A stretch of DNA of 64,000 bases, from the NCBI RefSeq assembly GCF_024730565.1, contig NZ_CP077725.1, positions 2,863,501 to 2,927,500 of the forward strand, written 5' to 3'. The stretch is from Clostridium sp. CM027 (GTDB lineage Bacteria > Bacillota > Clostridia > Clostridiales > Clostridiaceae). This document shows positions 17,718-26,547 of the stretch, one piece after another. The notes under the pieces were generated by a model, which did not search any database, had not been told where the DNA came from, and saw nothing but the letters and a program-made list of their open reading frames with translations. The position numbers were made by a program, and so were the translations under genes. Within the stretch, counting starts at the first letter, position 1; each line of letters begins with the position of its first letter.

Positions 17718-18222
17718 AAGTAGGAATCTCCTCTTGGTGACTAACAGTGTCGTCCAGGGTAATTATGTTATCTTTTTTTATCCATCCTTTATTATTAATG
17801 GTGGTCTGAGAGTTTATAGATACTTCATACCATGAAATATCAAAAATATCAGCGGAATCTTGAATCTCTACGGTCGTACTTTTAACTATATTAGATAGAA
17901 CAGGTGAAATTTCAATAGGACTTAAATACAAACTACAACTCTCTTTTATAGTTCCGCTTTTAAAAAGAGGTAGTTTGTATTTTATTACAATAGGACCCTC
18001 AGCACAACGTGAAGTTTCAATTTTTGATTTGAGTTCTCTATTTTGCCTAGAGATAATCTTTAGCTGGGTTTTTTGAGTTGATAATTTTTGGTCCATAATA
18101 TAACAATAAATACCAAAGCATATCAAAAGAATAGAAAAAAGAAAAATGAGCAATAGTATCTCTCCTTGTAAATTACTTCTTTTAGATAATGATATATTAA
18201 TATGATAGAGTTTAATCGGCAA
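17716..18222 (-). CDS. Membrane-anchored coiled-coil protein, unknown
   Basis: This 168-residue protein has one membrane helix near residues 21-43 (GEILLLIFLFSILLICFGIYCYIM) and a short predicted coiled coil (QKLSTQKTQLKIISRQNREL). The outer part, about 75-155, has a strand pattern and a WYEVSI...GWIKKDNI motif that resembles bacterial SH3-type domains. An envelope role is suggested by this layout only. The start is the ATG at 18222, with no strong ribosome binding site seen. Confidence 0.55.
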   Translation of the reverse strand: MPIKLYHINISLSKRSNLQGEILLLIFLFSILLICFGIYCYIMDQKLSTQKTQLKIISRQNRELKSKIETSRCAEGPIVIKYKLPLFKSGTIKESCSLYLSPIEISPVLSNIVKSTTVEIQDSADIFDISWYEVSINSQTTINNKGWIKKDNIITLDDTVSHQEEIPT

Positions 18223-18293
18223 GTTTGTGCATATGTTAAATAGTTATATTTATTCTTAGTATATTCTATTCGATAGAAAACAAAAACATTCAC

Positions 18294-18319
18294 AAAAAAA
18301 CTCATGTATACACATGAGT
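18294..18319 (-). terminator. Terminator after the HAD gene
   Basis: On the minus strand ACTCATGT, a 4-nt loop and ACATGAGT are followed by a run of seven T. It starts right behind the HAD stop codon. Confidence 0.8.
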
Positions 18320-18320
18320 C

Positions 18321-18974
18321 TTAAATCGCTGTAGTTAACTCGTTATATCCTATTATATACATATCTGCATGATTAACAATATCGTCCCTTTGTTCTTTGG
18401 AGAAATCATCATAGACACCGACTACTCTCATTCCGGCGGATTTTGCACCTTTAACTGCAGGAAGTATATCTTCAAATACAATGCATTCCTCTGGGATTAC
18501 GCCTAATTTTTCAGCGGCAAGTAAATATACATCGGGAAAGTCTTTCCCGCGAGATACTTCATCAGTTAGAGTTATGCAGTCAAAATAATGGTATATATTA
18601 TTAGAATGTAGTGCAGCTTCTAACAAAAATTTACTATTACTTGTAGCGAGACCGATTTTTATATTCAGGGTTTTAAGTAAAGATAAAAACTCAACTACAC
18701 CGGGCTTTAGTTTTACATTATTAAGATACTCCTCATGGGCATAATCGTTCCATTCATTTTTAATTTCGTCTATAGTATCTAATATACCGAAATTATTTTT
18801 AAAATATGCCGCAGTCTCATTGAAGCTAAGGTGCTCTATTTGGGTTTTTAGATTTTTAGGTAAATCTATATTTCTGCTTCTAAAATAATTTTTATCTATT
18901 CTATCCCAAACCCACATAGAGTCTATTAGGGTTCCGTCTAAATCGAAAATTGCAGCTTTAATATTTTTTAGCAT
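18321..18974 (-). CDS. HAD-superfamily phosphatase (PgmB/Gph-like)
   Basis: This 217-residue protein has the HAD core: motif I DLDGTLIDS (11-19) with the nucleophile Asp, motif II ATSNS near 113, a Lys in SRGKDFPDVY and motif III VFEDILPAVKGA. The helical cap between motif I and II is of the C1 type found in beta-phosphoglucomutases and phosphoglycolate phosphatases. The substrate is undetermined. The ATG follows AGAGGTGATTAA. It is a single gene with its own terminator. Confidence 0.85.
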   Translation of the reverse strand: MLKNIKAAIFDLDGTLIDSMWVWDRIDKNYFRSRNIDLPKNLKTQIEHLSFNETAAYFKNNFGILDTIDEIKNEWNDYAHEEYLNNVKLKPGVVEFLSLLKTLNIKIGLATSNSKFLLEAALHSNNIYHYFDCITLTDEVSRGKDFPDVYLLAAEKLGVIPEECIVFEDILPAVKGAKSAGMRVVGVYDDFSKEQRDDIVNHADMYIIGYNELTTAI

Positions 18975-19034
18975 TTAATCACCTCTTATATAAGTATAAC
19001 AGGTCGAAATGTAATTAAATACTAGGATTTAAAA

Positions 19035-19559
19035 TTAAAAAAATCTGTAAGTAAGAAAAGAACAAGTACTTCCGATAAAAATACCCATAATAACATCGGT
19101 AGGATAATGAACGCCTATGTAAATTCTAGAAATTCCTACACAACAAGCTATGGGTATAGTTATAAACCCAAATATAGGGAAATATAAAGCTATTATTATA
19201 GCTAATGAAAATGCACCAGTAGTATGACCTGACGGAAAGGAGTATTTATCTATGCCTATTTTTTTTATGTTCAAGTTTGGAACTGTTATAAAAGGTCTTA
19301 ATCTAGTAACGCTTACTTTGAGAATCTTACCAATGCCAGTGCTGATTGTTATAGAAATCATAGCTTTAATAGCTATGGTGTGAACAATAGTACTATTAAA
19401 TAGAAAAGCAAGGGTACAGAATATAAACATAAAAGAAAAAGAACCTAAGTAAGTCATAATTGGCATTATAATATCTAAAAACCTACACTTCCAAGAATTA
19501 TTTATAATTCTAAGCAGGCTAATATCTTTATCGCTTATATATTCAAGTAATCCTTTCAT
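19035..19559 (-). CDS. PAP2-family phosphatase
   Basis: I place the start at ATG 19559, directly behind an AAAGGGGGG site. An upstream TTG in the same frame overlaps that site. The 174-residue membrane protein has all three canonical PAP2 motifs: KVSVTRLRPF, PSGHTTGAFS and SRIYIGVHYPTDVIMG, with the two catalytic His residues. Undecaprenyl- or lipid-diphosphate phosphatase activity is the usual role of small PAP2 proteins like this. It differs clearly from the AUR1-like PAP2 protein at 405-1094. Confidence 0.85.
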   Translation of the reverse strand: MKGLLEYISDKDISLLRIINNSWKCRFLDIIMPIMTYLGSFSFMFIFCTLAFLFNSTIVHTIAIKAMISITISTGIGKILKVSVTRLRPFITVPNLNIKKIGIDKYSFPSGHTTGAFSLAIIIALYFPIFGFITIPIACCVGISRIYIGVHYPTDVIMGIFIGSTCSFLTYRFF

Positions 19560-19645
19560 AAAACCCCCCTTTGAATGCAAAAAAATATATTAATTACTGA
19601 GTATTATACCATATTTTAATTTGCATTTATATTGCAAAATATTAT

Positions 19646-20992
19646 CTAAAATTCTCTGTTGAATATTTTGGTTTTGTTTTTATCTTTAAAATCATCAACA
19701 GTATTAATTCCAATTCTACTTAGAATTTCGTTCATACAATCACTATCTAAGGAAGTTTTAATTTTTGAACTTTCTGCAAACTTATCCACTCTACGTTTTC
19801 CGCAGCTTGCGTCAATCAAAGCTTTAGGCCCTCCAACACAACCACCAACACAACCCATACCTTCTATAAAATTTGCATTAACCTCTACATTTTGAGCTTT
19901 AGTAAGTAGTTTTTTACATTCTTTTACACCGTTTCCTTGAATAGCATTTAATAAATGATATTTTTCAGGAAATAATTTTTCTATAACGTCTCCAATTGCT
20001 ATAGATACTCCTCCTGTCCTAGCGTAAAGCCTGCCGCCTCTGGAAGCATACTCACTGGATACAGCTTGTGGAAGTTTTTCTGGGTCGATGTTTAATATAT
20101 CAAAAATATCCTTAAGTTCTGAGAATGTAAGAACAAAATCAATATCACCTAAAAGGTCTTTTTCCTTAGCTTCACCCTTTTTTGCAATGCAGGGACCTAT
20201 AAAGACTACTTTGCAGTTAGGGTTTAATTTCTTCAAAATTCTACCGCAGGCAATCATAGGAGATACAGAGGGAGATACATACTTCACTAAATCGTGGTAA
20301 ATCTTTTTTACCATCCCTACCCACATAGGACAACAGCAGGAGGTGATCATTAAATCTTCTTTTGTTTTAATGTGCTCATCAAATTCTACGGATTCTTTCA
20401 ATGTAAGCATATCCGCAAAAAAAGCAACTTCAACCATATCTGTAAACCCCATTTTTTTAAAAGCGGTTCTAAGATTATTTATATTAACATTTTCTCCAAA
20501 TTGACCAGTAATGGCAGGGGCTACAGCTGCTATTACTTTCGAATCTCCTCTTAATAAATTTAAAAGAGGAATAAACTCTACCTTGTCCATTAAGGCACCA
20601 TTCGGACATGCTTCTACGCAAAAACCACAGTCTGTGCATTTATCATTGTCAATATAAGTAGTATTACTTTTATTATCTATTAATATGGCATCAAAAGGGC
20701 AGGAAGCTTGACATTTTGTCTTTCCAGGCTTATCTGTACAATCCATAGTGCAGCCTTTGATTTTATTTACAATTTTATAATTTGATTCATAAGAAAGGAT
20801 AGCTTTATTTAAATCATCTATGTAATTATGAGAAAAGTCTACTTCAACTCCGCAAAGTGAGGAAATTACGGAGCTTAACTCAGTTTTATTAATATTATCC
20901 TTAGACAGTAATTCCTGTACTTTGTTTTCAAAATTATCTTCATAATAGGATTTGGCTAGGGATTTAAAAATTTCATTATACATTTTATTCAA
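19646..20992 (-). CDS. [FeFe]-hydrogenase-like protein with TSCCCP motif
   Basis: The start is set at TTG 20992, 8 nt behind AGGAG. GTG 21001 is too close to that site and ATG 20983 too far. The 448-residue product has an N-terminal Cys set (CTMDC...CQASCP) and a 4Fe-4S motif (CTDCGFCVEACPNG). The H-cluster domain follows with TSCCCPMW, FIGPCIAKKGE and GMGCVGGCVGGP. Catalytic clostridial HydA usually reads TSCCPxW, and the extra Cys fits my recollection of the group B enzymes. It is shorter than classic HydA1 and lacks its 2Fe-2S domain. It could be a hydrogenase or a redox sensor. No maturase is nearby. Confidence 0.8.
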   Translation of the reverse strand: MNKMYNEIFKSLAKSYYEDNFENKVQELLSKDNINKTELSSVISSLCGVEVDFSHNYIDDLNKAILSYESNYKIVNKIKGCTMDCTDKPGKTKCQASCPFDAILIDNKSNTTYIDNDKCTDCGFCVEACPNGALMDKVEFIPLLNLLRGDSKVIAAVAPAITGQFGENVNINNLRTAFKKMGFTDMVEVAFFADMLTLKESVEFDEHIKTKEDLMITSCCCPMWVGMVKKIYHDLVKYVSPSVSPMIACGRILKKLNPNCKVVFIGPCIAKKGEAKEKDLLGDIDFVLTFSELKDIFDILNIDPEKLPQAVSSEYASRGGRLYARTGGVSIAIGDVIEKLFPEKYHLLNAIQGNGVKECKKLLTKAQNVEVNANFIEGMGCVGGCVGGPKALIDASCGKRRVDKFAESSKIKTSLDSDCMNEILSRIGINTVDDFKDKNKTKIFNREF

Positions 20993-21130
20993 AATAATCA
21001 CTCCTAAGTTGTTATTAGATATGTAATGACTTTAGCATATTATCTACAAAAAATAATAAAATAGTAGGCTATTATCTATTTTGTCAAAAATGACGAGTTT
21101 TATACATACTAACGAATAAAAATTTATAAT

Positions 21131-21161
21131 AAAAAAAGAGTTGTCATTAGACAACTCTTTT
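21131..21161 (-). terminator. Terminator of tRNA-Pro
   Basis: AAAAAGAGTTGT and ACAACTCTTTTT pair around a 6-nt loop directly behind the tRNA 3' end on the minus strand. Confidence 0.8.
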
Positions 21162-21237
21162 TGGTCGGGGTGACAGGGATTGAACCTGCGACCTCATGGT
21201 CCCAAACCACGCGCGCTCCCAGCTGCGCTACACCCCG
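21162..21237 (-). tRNA. tRNA-Pro(UGG)
   Basis: The minus strand folds into a standard cloverleaf: acceptor CGGGGTG with CACCCCG, anticodon loop TTTGGGA with anticodon TGG, T-loop GGTTCAATCC, and a genome-encoded CCA end. A consensus promoter starts 12 nt upstream, and a second one lies about 120 nt upstream. Confidence 0.93.
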
Positions 21238-21248
21238 AAGACAACTTA

Positions 21249-21277
21249 ATTATACAAAACAAATGCATAAATGTCAA
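21249..21277 (-). promoter_or_regulatory. tRNA-Pro promoter P1 (sigma-A consensus)
   Basis: On the minus strand TTGACA (21277-21272), 17 nt, then TATAAT (21254-21249). Transcription should start about 5 nt before the tRNA 5' end. It shares 24 identical bases with P2. Confidence 0.85.
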
Positions 21278-21355
21278 CAAAATTGGTAAATATTTTTGAA
21301 AATATAAAACATGAAATATGTAAGTTATAAATTCTACTTGCTGACAACACTAGTT

Positions 21356-21384
21356 ATTATATAAAACAAATGCATAAATGTCAA
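21356..21384 (-). promoter_or_regulatory. tRNA-Pro promoter P2, duplicate of P1
   Basis: On the minus strand TTGACA (21384-21379), 17 nt, then TATAAT (21361-21356). The core is identical to P1 and lies 107 bp further upstream. Between the two there is no recognisable tRNA or other gene. Confidence 0.75.
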
Positions 21385-21450
21385 CAGTTTATTTTTGTTT
21401 TATATAACTGGATCTTGCCACAATTTTCTGAAAACATTATTGCATTTAAA

Positions 21451-21495
21451 ATTTTTATAGATTACAATTAAGTTCAAATTGTAATCTATAAAAAT
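21451..21495. promoter_or_regulatory. Perfect 19-bp inverted repeat before the lysE-like gene
   Basis: ATTTTTATAGATTACAATT (21451-21469) and its exact reverse complement (21477-21495) flank a 7-nt centre. It ends 82 nt before the exporter start. It could be an operator, a leader hairpin or a terminator. It does not resemble the much longer lysine riboswitch. Confidence 0.55.
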
Positions 21496-21576
21496 TAATA
21501 ATCTCACATAAATAGAGGTGCAGATAAAGAGGTAATTTTTAAGTGATAAGGATATATATGAGTTAGGGGGACCGGA

Positions 21577-22197
21577 ATGTATAAATATATAATACAAGGC
21601 TTACTATTAGGTTTCGCATACGTAGCACCCATTGGTACACAAAACATATTTGTAATAAATACGGCTATACGCAAAAGTAGACTAAGGGCATATCAAGTTG
21701 CATTTATTACTATATTTTTTGATATATCACTTGCGCTTTCATGCTTTTTAGGTGTAGGGGCGCTTATGGAAAGGTTTAAACTTTTAAAGATACTTATTCT
21801 TTTACTAGGTAGTGTAGCAGTAATCTACATTGGAGTAGGTCTCGTGAGACAAGTACCAGAAGTTGAATCGGGAGAAACTGTGGATGTGAATAAATCATTT
21901 ATAAAAATAGTATGGACATGTTTTGCAGTAACCTGGCTAAATCCCCAGGCTCTAGTTGATGGTTCCTTATTATTGGGTGGGATGAGAGCTTCACTTCCAG
22001 TAAACATGTCAAGCTACTTTATTATAGGAGTATGCTTAGCGTCCTTCATTTGGTTTACCTCATTAGCAACTATTATTTCGCTATTTAAAGGGAAGTTTAA
22101 CATTAAAGTTATTAAAATAATAAACTTAGTATGTGGTATAGTCATAATATTATATGGATTTAAATTAGCATATTCTTTTGTTAAATTAATTATTTAG
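21577..22197 (+). CDS. LysE/ArgO-family amino acid exporter
   Basis: This 206-residue protein has six predicted membrane segments. It has the LysE-superfamily N-terminal signature GFAYVAPIGTQNIFVINTAIRKSRLRAYQVAF and a second conserved stretch TCFAVTWLNPQALVDG. LysE and ArgO export basic amino acids, and the conserved NPQ-type motif fits that branch, but the substrate here is inferred. The ATG follows a GGGGGACCGGA site. A terminator follows closely, so it is monocistronic. The upstream 19-bp inverted repeat may be part of its control. Confidence 0.85.
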   Translation: MYKYIIQGLLLGFAYVAPIGTQNIFVINTAIRKSRLRAYQVAFITIFFDISLALSCFLGVGALMERFKLLKILILLLGSVAVIYIGVGLVRQVPEVESGETVDVNKSFIKIVWTCFAVTWLNPQALVDGSLLLGGMRASLPVNMSSYFIIGVCLASFIWFTSLATIISLFKGKFNIKVIKIINLVCGIVIILYGFKLAYSFVKLII

Positions 22198-22216
22198 GGA
22201 ATGTGTAAAAGAAGAG

Positions 22217-22270
22217 AGCGGCTTTTAGGATGATATAAAAACAATATTATCCTAAAAGCTGCTTTATATT
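22217..22270 (+). terminator. Terminator after the lysE-like gene
   Basis: AGCGGCTTTTAGGAT and ATCCTAAAAGCTGCT pair over 15 bp with one G-U pair, followed by T-rich sequence. It also faces the end of the convergent small membrane protein gene. Confidence 0.75.
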
Positions 22271-22277
22271 TATTTAT

Positions 22278-22601
22278 TTATTTATTTTTGCCATTCTTTT
22301 CTTTATCACCGGCGCCTCTAGTAGGTACAGTAGACATAACAAAACCTACAAGGATTGATAATAAGGCAGGAGCTAGTATGTTAATATATACTATATATCG
22401 TGTTTTGTATAAAACTAGAGCTATGAGAGATGTTACTAGTGCGGTAGATACAAAAATAATAATTACGAATTTTGCGAAAGAACTCATGAATTTCTCATAC
22501 AATCGGTGACGAGTTGGCCCACTTATAATACTTCTAAATAGAAAATATGAAGCAAAGATTATTACGACATCTACTATAGCTGAAACTAGAAAATTTTTCA
22601 T
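22278..22601 (-). CDS. Small membrane protein, unknown
   Basis: The start is ATG 22601, 8 nt behind GGAGGT. The in-frame TTG 15 nt upstream is part of that site. The 107-residue product has three predicted membrane segments (SAIVDVVIIFASYFLF, FVIIIFVSTALVTSLIALV and INILAPALLSILVGFVM) and a charged C-terminus (GAGDKEKNGKNK). I recognise no family. Confidence 0.65.
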   Translation of the reverse strand: MKNFLVSAIVDVVIIFASYFLFRSIISGPTRHRLYEKFMSSFAKFVIIIFVSTALVTSLIALVLYKTRYIVYINILAPALLSILVGFVMSTVPTRGAGDKEKNGKNK

Positions 22602-22819
22602 TATATATACCTCCAAAACATTTTTTCATATCTAGTGTTACCAAAGACTAATGTTTATACGCAATATAATTATAAATATTGAAATTTAAATATGAGTGTT
22701 TACATTAGTAGATAATTTTGGTAGTACAAAATTTAGTTGCTTTAAAATGTAAAAAAATGAAAAATACAATGAGGGATATTATGTTGAAAATTACAGAAAT
22801 AGTTTTTTGAAATATATAG

Positions 22820-22903
22820 ATGGTTTTAGGATTATTAGATAAAGGTAATATTGTGACCGGTAGAGAATATATAATTGATAAAGATACTTATGAAATAGCC
22901 TAA
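22820..22903 (+). CDS. Possible 27-residue small ORF or gene remnant
   Basis: An ATG at 22820 opens a 27-codon frame (MVLGLLDKGNIVTGREYIID, then KDTYEIA) with protein-like codon use but a poor ribosome binding site. It ends 28 nt before the next gene. It could be a small protein or the tail of a decayed gene. The rest of 22617-22931 shows nothing I can name. Confidence 0.25.
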   Translation: MVLGLLDKGNIVTGREYIIDKDTYEIA

Positions 22904-22931
22904 TACTAATATCTTTTATTGGAGGTGCCAT

Positions 22932-23276
22932 ATGATTTATGAAAAAAGCAATTTGAAAATAATAGGCGATTTCGCAGTAAAGGAAATACAAAAGGATGAA
23001 TATAACGTTGATTTAATAATCGAAGTGGAGTATCGGTGCGTAAATTTATATTTTGAAAATCTGCCTAAGTACATAAAGTCTAGAATACAATTTCCATCTG
23101 TTAAAAGTATATTTATTAGATTTTGTAATATAGAAGATAATAATATATGTACAGTGCATTTTTTAAGTGATAGTGGAATCCATTCCACTATGGCAAATTT
23201 TGAAATAGATTATAGTGAAGTATATATTGAAGTAACAGATAAAGAATTTTTCGTGGAGCTGAAAATATACAAATAG
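22932..23276 (+). CDS. Hypothetical protein, 114 residues
   Basis: This small soluble-looking protein has no membrane segment. It is rich in alternating strands (VDLIIEVEYRCVNLYFENL, IFIRFCNIEDNNICTVHFL) with an acidic C-terminal half. The ATG at 22932 follows a TTGGAGGTGCCAT site. The next gene begins 20 nt after its stop, so the pair is probably co-transcribed. I recognise no family. Confidence 0.6.
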   Translation: MIYEKSNLKIIGDFAVKEIQKDEYNVDLIIEVEYRCVNLYFENLPKYIKSRIQFPSVKSIFIRFCNIEDNNICTVHFLSDSGIHSTMANFEIDYSEVYIEVTDKEFFVELKIYK

Positions 23277-23295
23277 TATCTTAGGAGGGAAGCAA

Positions 23296-23727
23296 TTGAA
23301 AGAAATTAAATTTAGTAGAGTAACAAAAAAAATGGCTATGAAGCAAGGTGCATTCAGCATTTTAATGAGCTTTGCATTATTAATAGGAGTCATAGGATCA
23401 TTTGTTCGTGGAAGAACTGGAATTGCGGGAATATTTCTAATGGTGACATTTGTATCTATAGGATTTTCAATATCTTTTATTATAAAACTTAGAAAACTAG
23501 AAAATTTAAATTATTTAAAATTTGAAAAGGATAGATTTGAACTTAATAGTAACTTTGCGTCAAAGGGGAAGACTATTATGTTTAATGATATAAGTAAGGT
23601 TGCAATAACAAAAAAATATATTGCAATAAAAGTAGGTAAAAAGCCATATAATATCCTTCTTCAACATATTGAACCTGAAAGCGTTAAGGCAGTAGAACAG
23701 CTTTTCATGAGATATAATAGAAAGTAA
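23296..23727 (+). CDS. Small membrane protein with PH-like tail
   Basis: The start is TTG 23296, 8 nt behind AGGAGGG. The 143-residue product has two membrane segments (about 20-36 and 45-63). A basic C-terminal domain follows with the pattern YLKFEKDRFELNSNF...IMFNDISKVAITKKYIAIKV, which resembles bacterial PH-like (YcxB-type) domains that follow a membrane hairpin. The function is unknown. It shares a transcript with the preceding hypothetical gene and ends at a strong terminator. Confidence 0.6.
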   Translation: MKEIKFSRVTKKMAMKQGAFSILMSFALLIGVIGSFVRGRTGIAGIFLMVTFVSIGFSISFIIKLRKLENLNYLKFEKDRFELNSNFASKGKTIMFNDISKVAITKKYIAIKVGKKPYNILLQHIEPESVKAVEQLFMRYNRK

Positions 23728-23728
23728 A

Positions 23729-23775
23729 AAAGCTCATATCCTTATTTTAGTATAAGGATATGAGCTTTAATTTTT
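23729..23775. terminator. Bidirectional terminator
   Basis: AAAGCTCATATCCTTA and TAAGGATATGAGCTTT form a perfect 16-bp stem with an 8-nt loop. T-rich sequence follows on the plus side and A-rich sequence precedes it. It separates two convergent genes. Confidence 0.85.
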
Positions 23776-23789
23776 TTAATTTATGCAGA

Positions 23790-24695
23790 TTAAATAAGCC
23801 CCTCCATAACAATGACCGATTTACCCCCAACCTTTACTGTTAAGTTTTCTTTGCTTCCTTCTAATCTTACGATTATTTTACTAGGTCTATTCATATAGTA
23901 GCCTTGTTCACAGATTATAGTTATATTATCTTCAAATTTAAGCACATCATTTTTTACTAGATAGGCACCAAGTGCCCCATTAGAAGTTCCTGTGGCAGAT
24001 TCTTCATTTATGCCAGCAGCGGGACCAAAGTTTCTACAAGATAGAGTGGAGGAGTCTTCTTCAGTTTCAAGCGTAAAGGCATGTACCCCAATAATATTTA
24101 GATTATTACTATATTCAGTTAATCTGGTATAGTTTGGATTTAGGGATTTTAATGCAGACAAACTTTTGACCGGAAGCATAATGTCTGTAAGGCCGGTAGA
24201 TACAGCTTGAGGAATGAGGCTATACCCGGATATTCCTATGTCACGTGCATTGATACCCATGATTTGTGCAAGTTCATATGTATTTGCAACATCAAAAACA
24301 AATTTGGGTTTAGCTTGAGTCATCATTACACTATCGATTTTATTATCTTTAAAATAAAGTTCAACTGGTAAAATACCGGCCTTTGTTTTTTGTTTTACAA
24401 TTTTAACATTATCAGTTCCAGTAATAATACCTTTTGAAGCTAAAGAAAAAAAAGAACCAATTGTAGCATGACCACATAAGTCTACTTCTTGGGTAGGTGT
24501 AAAAAATCTTACCTCATAATCTGCTTCCTCATCTTTCATAGGAAAAACAAAGGCAGTTTCCGATAAATTCATTTCTCGGGCGATATTTAACATATCGGTA
24601 TAATTTAATCCAATAGCGTTAGGTACTACACCGGCTGGATTACCACCGAAGGGCAGATCTGAGAAGGCATTTACTTGGTAAATAACTTTTTTCAT
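23790..24695 (-). CDS. PhzF-family isomerase-like protein, second copy
   Basis: The start is ATG 24695 (MKKVIYQVNAF), behind an AAAGGA site. The 27 codons further upstream in frame lack family similarity. The 301-residue protein has the PhzF motifs NLSETAFV with catalytic Glu46, DLCGHATIGSF and the C-terminal ESATGTSNGALGAYLV. It is the same length as the member at 9511-10416 but clearly divergent, so this is an old duplication or separate acquisition. No phenazine pathway genes accompany it, and the substrate is unknown. Confidence 0.82.
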   Translation of the reverse strand: MKKVIYQVNAFSDLPFGGNPAGVVPNAIGLNYTDMLNIAREMNLSETAFVFPMKDEEADYEVRFFTPTQEVDLCGHATIGSFFSLASKGIITGTDNVKIVKQKTKAGILPVELYFKDNKIDSVMMTQAKPKFVFDVANTYELAQIMGINARDIGISGYSLIPQAVSTGLTDIMLPVKSLSALKSLNPNYTRLTEYSNNLNIIGVHAFTLETEEDSSTLSCRNFGPAAGINEESATGTSNGALGAYLVKNDVLKFEDNITIICEQGYYMNRPSKIIVRLEGSKENLTVKVGGKSVIVMEGLI

Positions 24696-24781
24696 AAAGA
24701 ACACATTCCTTTCTAAGGTTAATTTTAAATAAATTTTCAGGATTACACTCCTAATATAGTGGTTGTAGACAAACACATAAA

Positions 24782-24816
24782 TAAAAAATAAGCCTACATC
24801 TGAAAGACGTAGACTT
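24782..24816 (-). terminator. Terminator of murC
   Basis: On the minus strand AAGTCTACGTCT, TTC and AGATGTAGGCTT pair with two G-U or mismatched positions and are followed by ATTTTTTATT. Confidence 0.7.
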
Positions 24817-24879
24817 AAGCCTTAAGTATTATGGATTATTTTATAATTTCATAAAAATACTTTAGATAAATATAAACAA

Positions 24880-26259
24880 TTATTTTAGGTACATTTCTCC
24901 TATTTTAACGATGTCTCCTGCACCCATTGTAAGAAGAATATCTCCTTCTTTTAAATTATTGTTAAGATGATCAACAATTTCATCAAAGCTATGAAGATTT
25001 ATGCAATTTACACCTTTCTCTCTTATTCTATCTCCAAGCATACTTGAACTTATTACTCCAGTATCTTTTTCCCTGGCAGCATAAATATCTGCTAGTATTA
25101 AATTATCCATATCATAAAAAGAATCTGAAAAATCTTCAAATAAGCTTAATGTTCTTGAATAAGTATGGGGTTGGAAAACACAATAAATTTTATTATGAGG
25201 ATAATTTTTTGTAGCACTTAAAGTTGCTTTAATTTCTGTAGGATGGTGGGCATAATCGTCAATAACAGTTACGCCATTTTTAATCCCCTTTAACTCAAAT
25301 CTCCTATGTGTACCCTTGAAACTAGAAAGGCCGCGCGTAATTGAGTTTTCAGAAAAATTAAGGATTAGTGCGGTGCCTATACTTGCAAGAGCATTTAGAA
25401 CATTATGCTGCCCAGGCACATTAAGATTTATTTGAAATAATCTGTGACCCTCTTTGTATACATCAAAGGTGGCACAACCTAATTCATTATAACTAATATC
25501 TTTTGCCTTAAGCATTCCGTTATTTATTCCGTAAGTAAGTATGCTACAGTTGTAATTATGATTATGGAGAATAGTTTTAACATTTTCATCTTCCACATTC
25601 GCAACTAAATAACCTTCTTTTGGTATAATATTAATGAATTTTATGAAGGTATCTTTAATGTGATTTATGTCTTTATAGTAATCTAGGTGATCCGCATCTA
25701 TGTTTAATATTGTTCCTATATAGGGAAAAAACTTTAAGAATGATGCTTTATACTCACAGGCTTCTGTAATAAAATAGTCGCTATTTCCAGCTAAAACATT
25801 ACCTCCGATAGCATCTAATTCTCCACCCACGAGTATTGTAGGGTCTACATCCTCTTTTAAAATGATGTGGGCAAGCATTGAAGTGGTAGTAGTCTTACCA
25901 TGTGTACCCGCTACTGCAACATTATATTTGTGACCTTTCATAATTTGACCTAAAAATTCAGCCCTATCTATTAAAGGAATGTTTAACTCTTTAGCCTTAA
26001 TGTATTCTGGATTTTCAGGAGAAATAGCAGCAGTGTAAACTACTAAGTCTGCAGTATTTATGTTATCACCATTATGGCCTATATAAATTTGAACACCTTT
26101 TTCTTTAAGTTTGCTTGTGATATGTGATGAATTCATATCAGACCCAGAGACTGTATAGTTGTTTTTTATGAGTATTTCAGCAAGACCACTCATACTTATA
26201 CCACCGATTCCTATGAAATGAACTTTTTTGTTTTTATCTCTTATAAAATCAAAAGACAT
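24880..26259 (-). CDS. murC: UDP-N-acetylmuramate--L-alanine ligase
   Basis: MurC adds L-alanine to UDP-MurNAc, the first peptide step of peptidoglycan synthesis in the cytoplasm. The 459-residue protein has the MurC start [17 protein letters not shown], the ATP loop [15 protein letters not shown] (near 113), then [30 protein letters not shown] and [10 protein letters not shown]. Length and all three Mur domains are normal. The ATG follows AAGGAG. It is transcribed away from purR and stands alone, with its own terminator. Confidence 0.96.
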   Translation of the reverse strand: MSFDFIRDKNKKVHFIGIGGISMSGLAEILIKNNYTVSGSDMNSSHITSKLKEKGVQIYIGHNGDNINTADLVVYTAAISPENPEYIKAKELNIPLIDRAEFLGQIMKGHKYNVAVAGTHGKTTTTSMLAHIILKEDVDPTILVGGELDAIGGNVLAGNSDYFITEACEYKASFLKFFPYIGTILNIDADHLDYYKDINHIKDTFIKFINIIPKEGYLVANVEDENVKTILHNHNYNCSILTYGINNGMLKAKDISYNELGCATFDVYKEGHRLFQINLNVPGQHNVLNALASIGTALILNFSENSITRGLSSFKGTHRRFELKGIKNGVTVIDDYAHHPTEIKATLSATKNYPHNKIYCVFQPHTYSRTLSLFEDFSDSFYDMDNLILADIYAAREKDTGVISSSMLGDRIREKGVNCINLHSFDEIVDHLNNNLKEGDILLTMGAGDIVKIGEMYLK

Positions 26260-26547
26260 TATATCAACTCCTTAAAAATGATTATGACTATTTAGTATAT
26301 GCAAATCGCATTAGTATTGATTATAACAAATAAATGTATATATGTACGTCTTAATTATATACAAAAATACAAAAAAACTAAACACATTATAGAATAATAT
26401 TTTTTGAAAATGCCTTGCATCAAATTATAAAGCTTAAAAGCTGTCAACAAGTTTTTGCACGTAAAGTAACTAAATCTCTTGAAATTAGCTATTAGGCATT
26501 GTAATAAAGATAAAAAAGATTTACAATTAAAATACGAATGATAGTAA

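Noticed and set aside
21241..21576. Lysine riboswitch before the LysE-type gene
   Set aside because: The region has only two tRNA promoters on the other strand and one simple inverted repeat. The conserved multi-helix core of the lysine riboswitch is not there.
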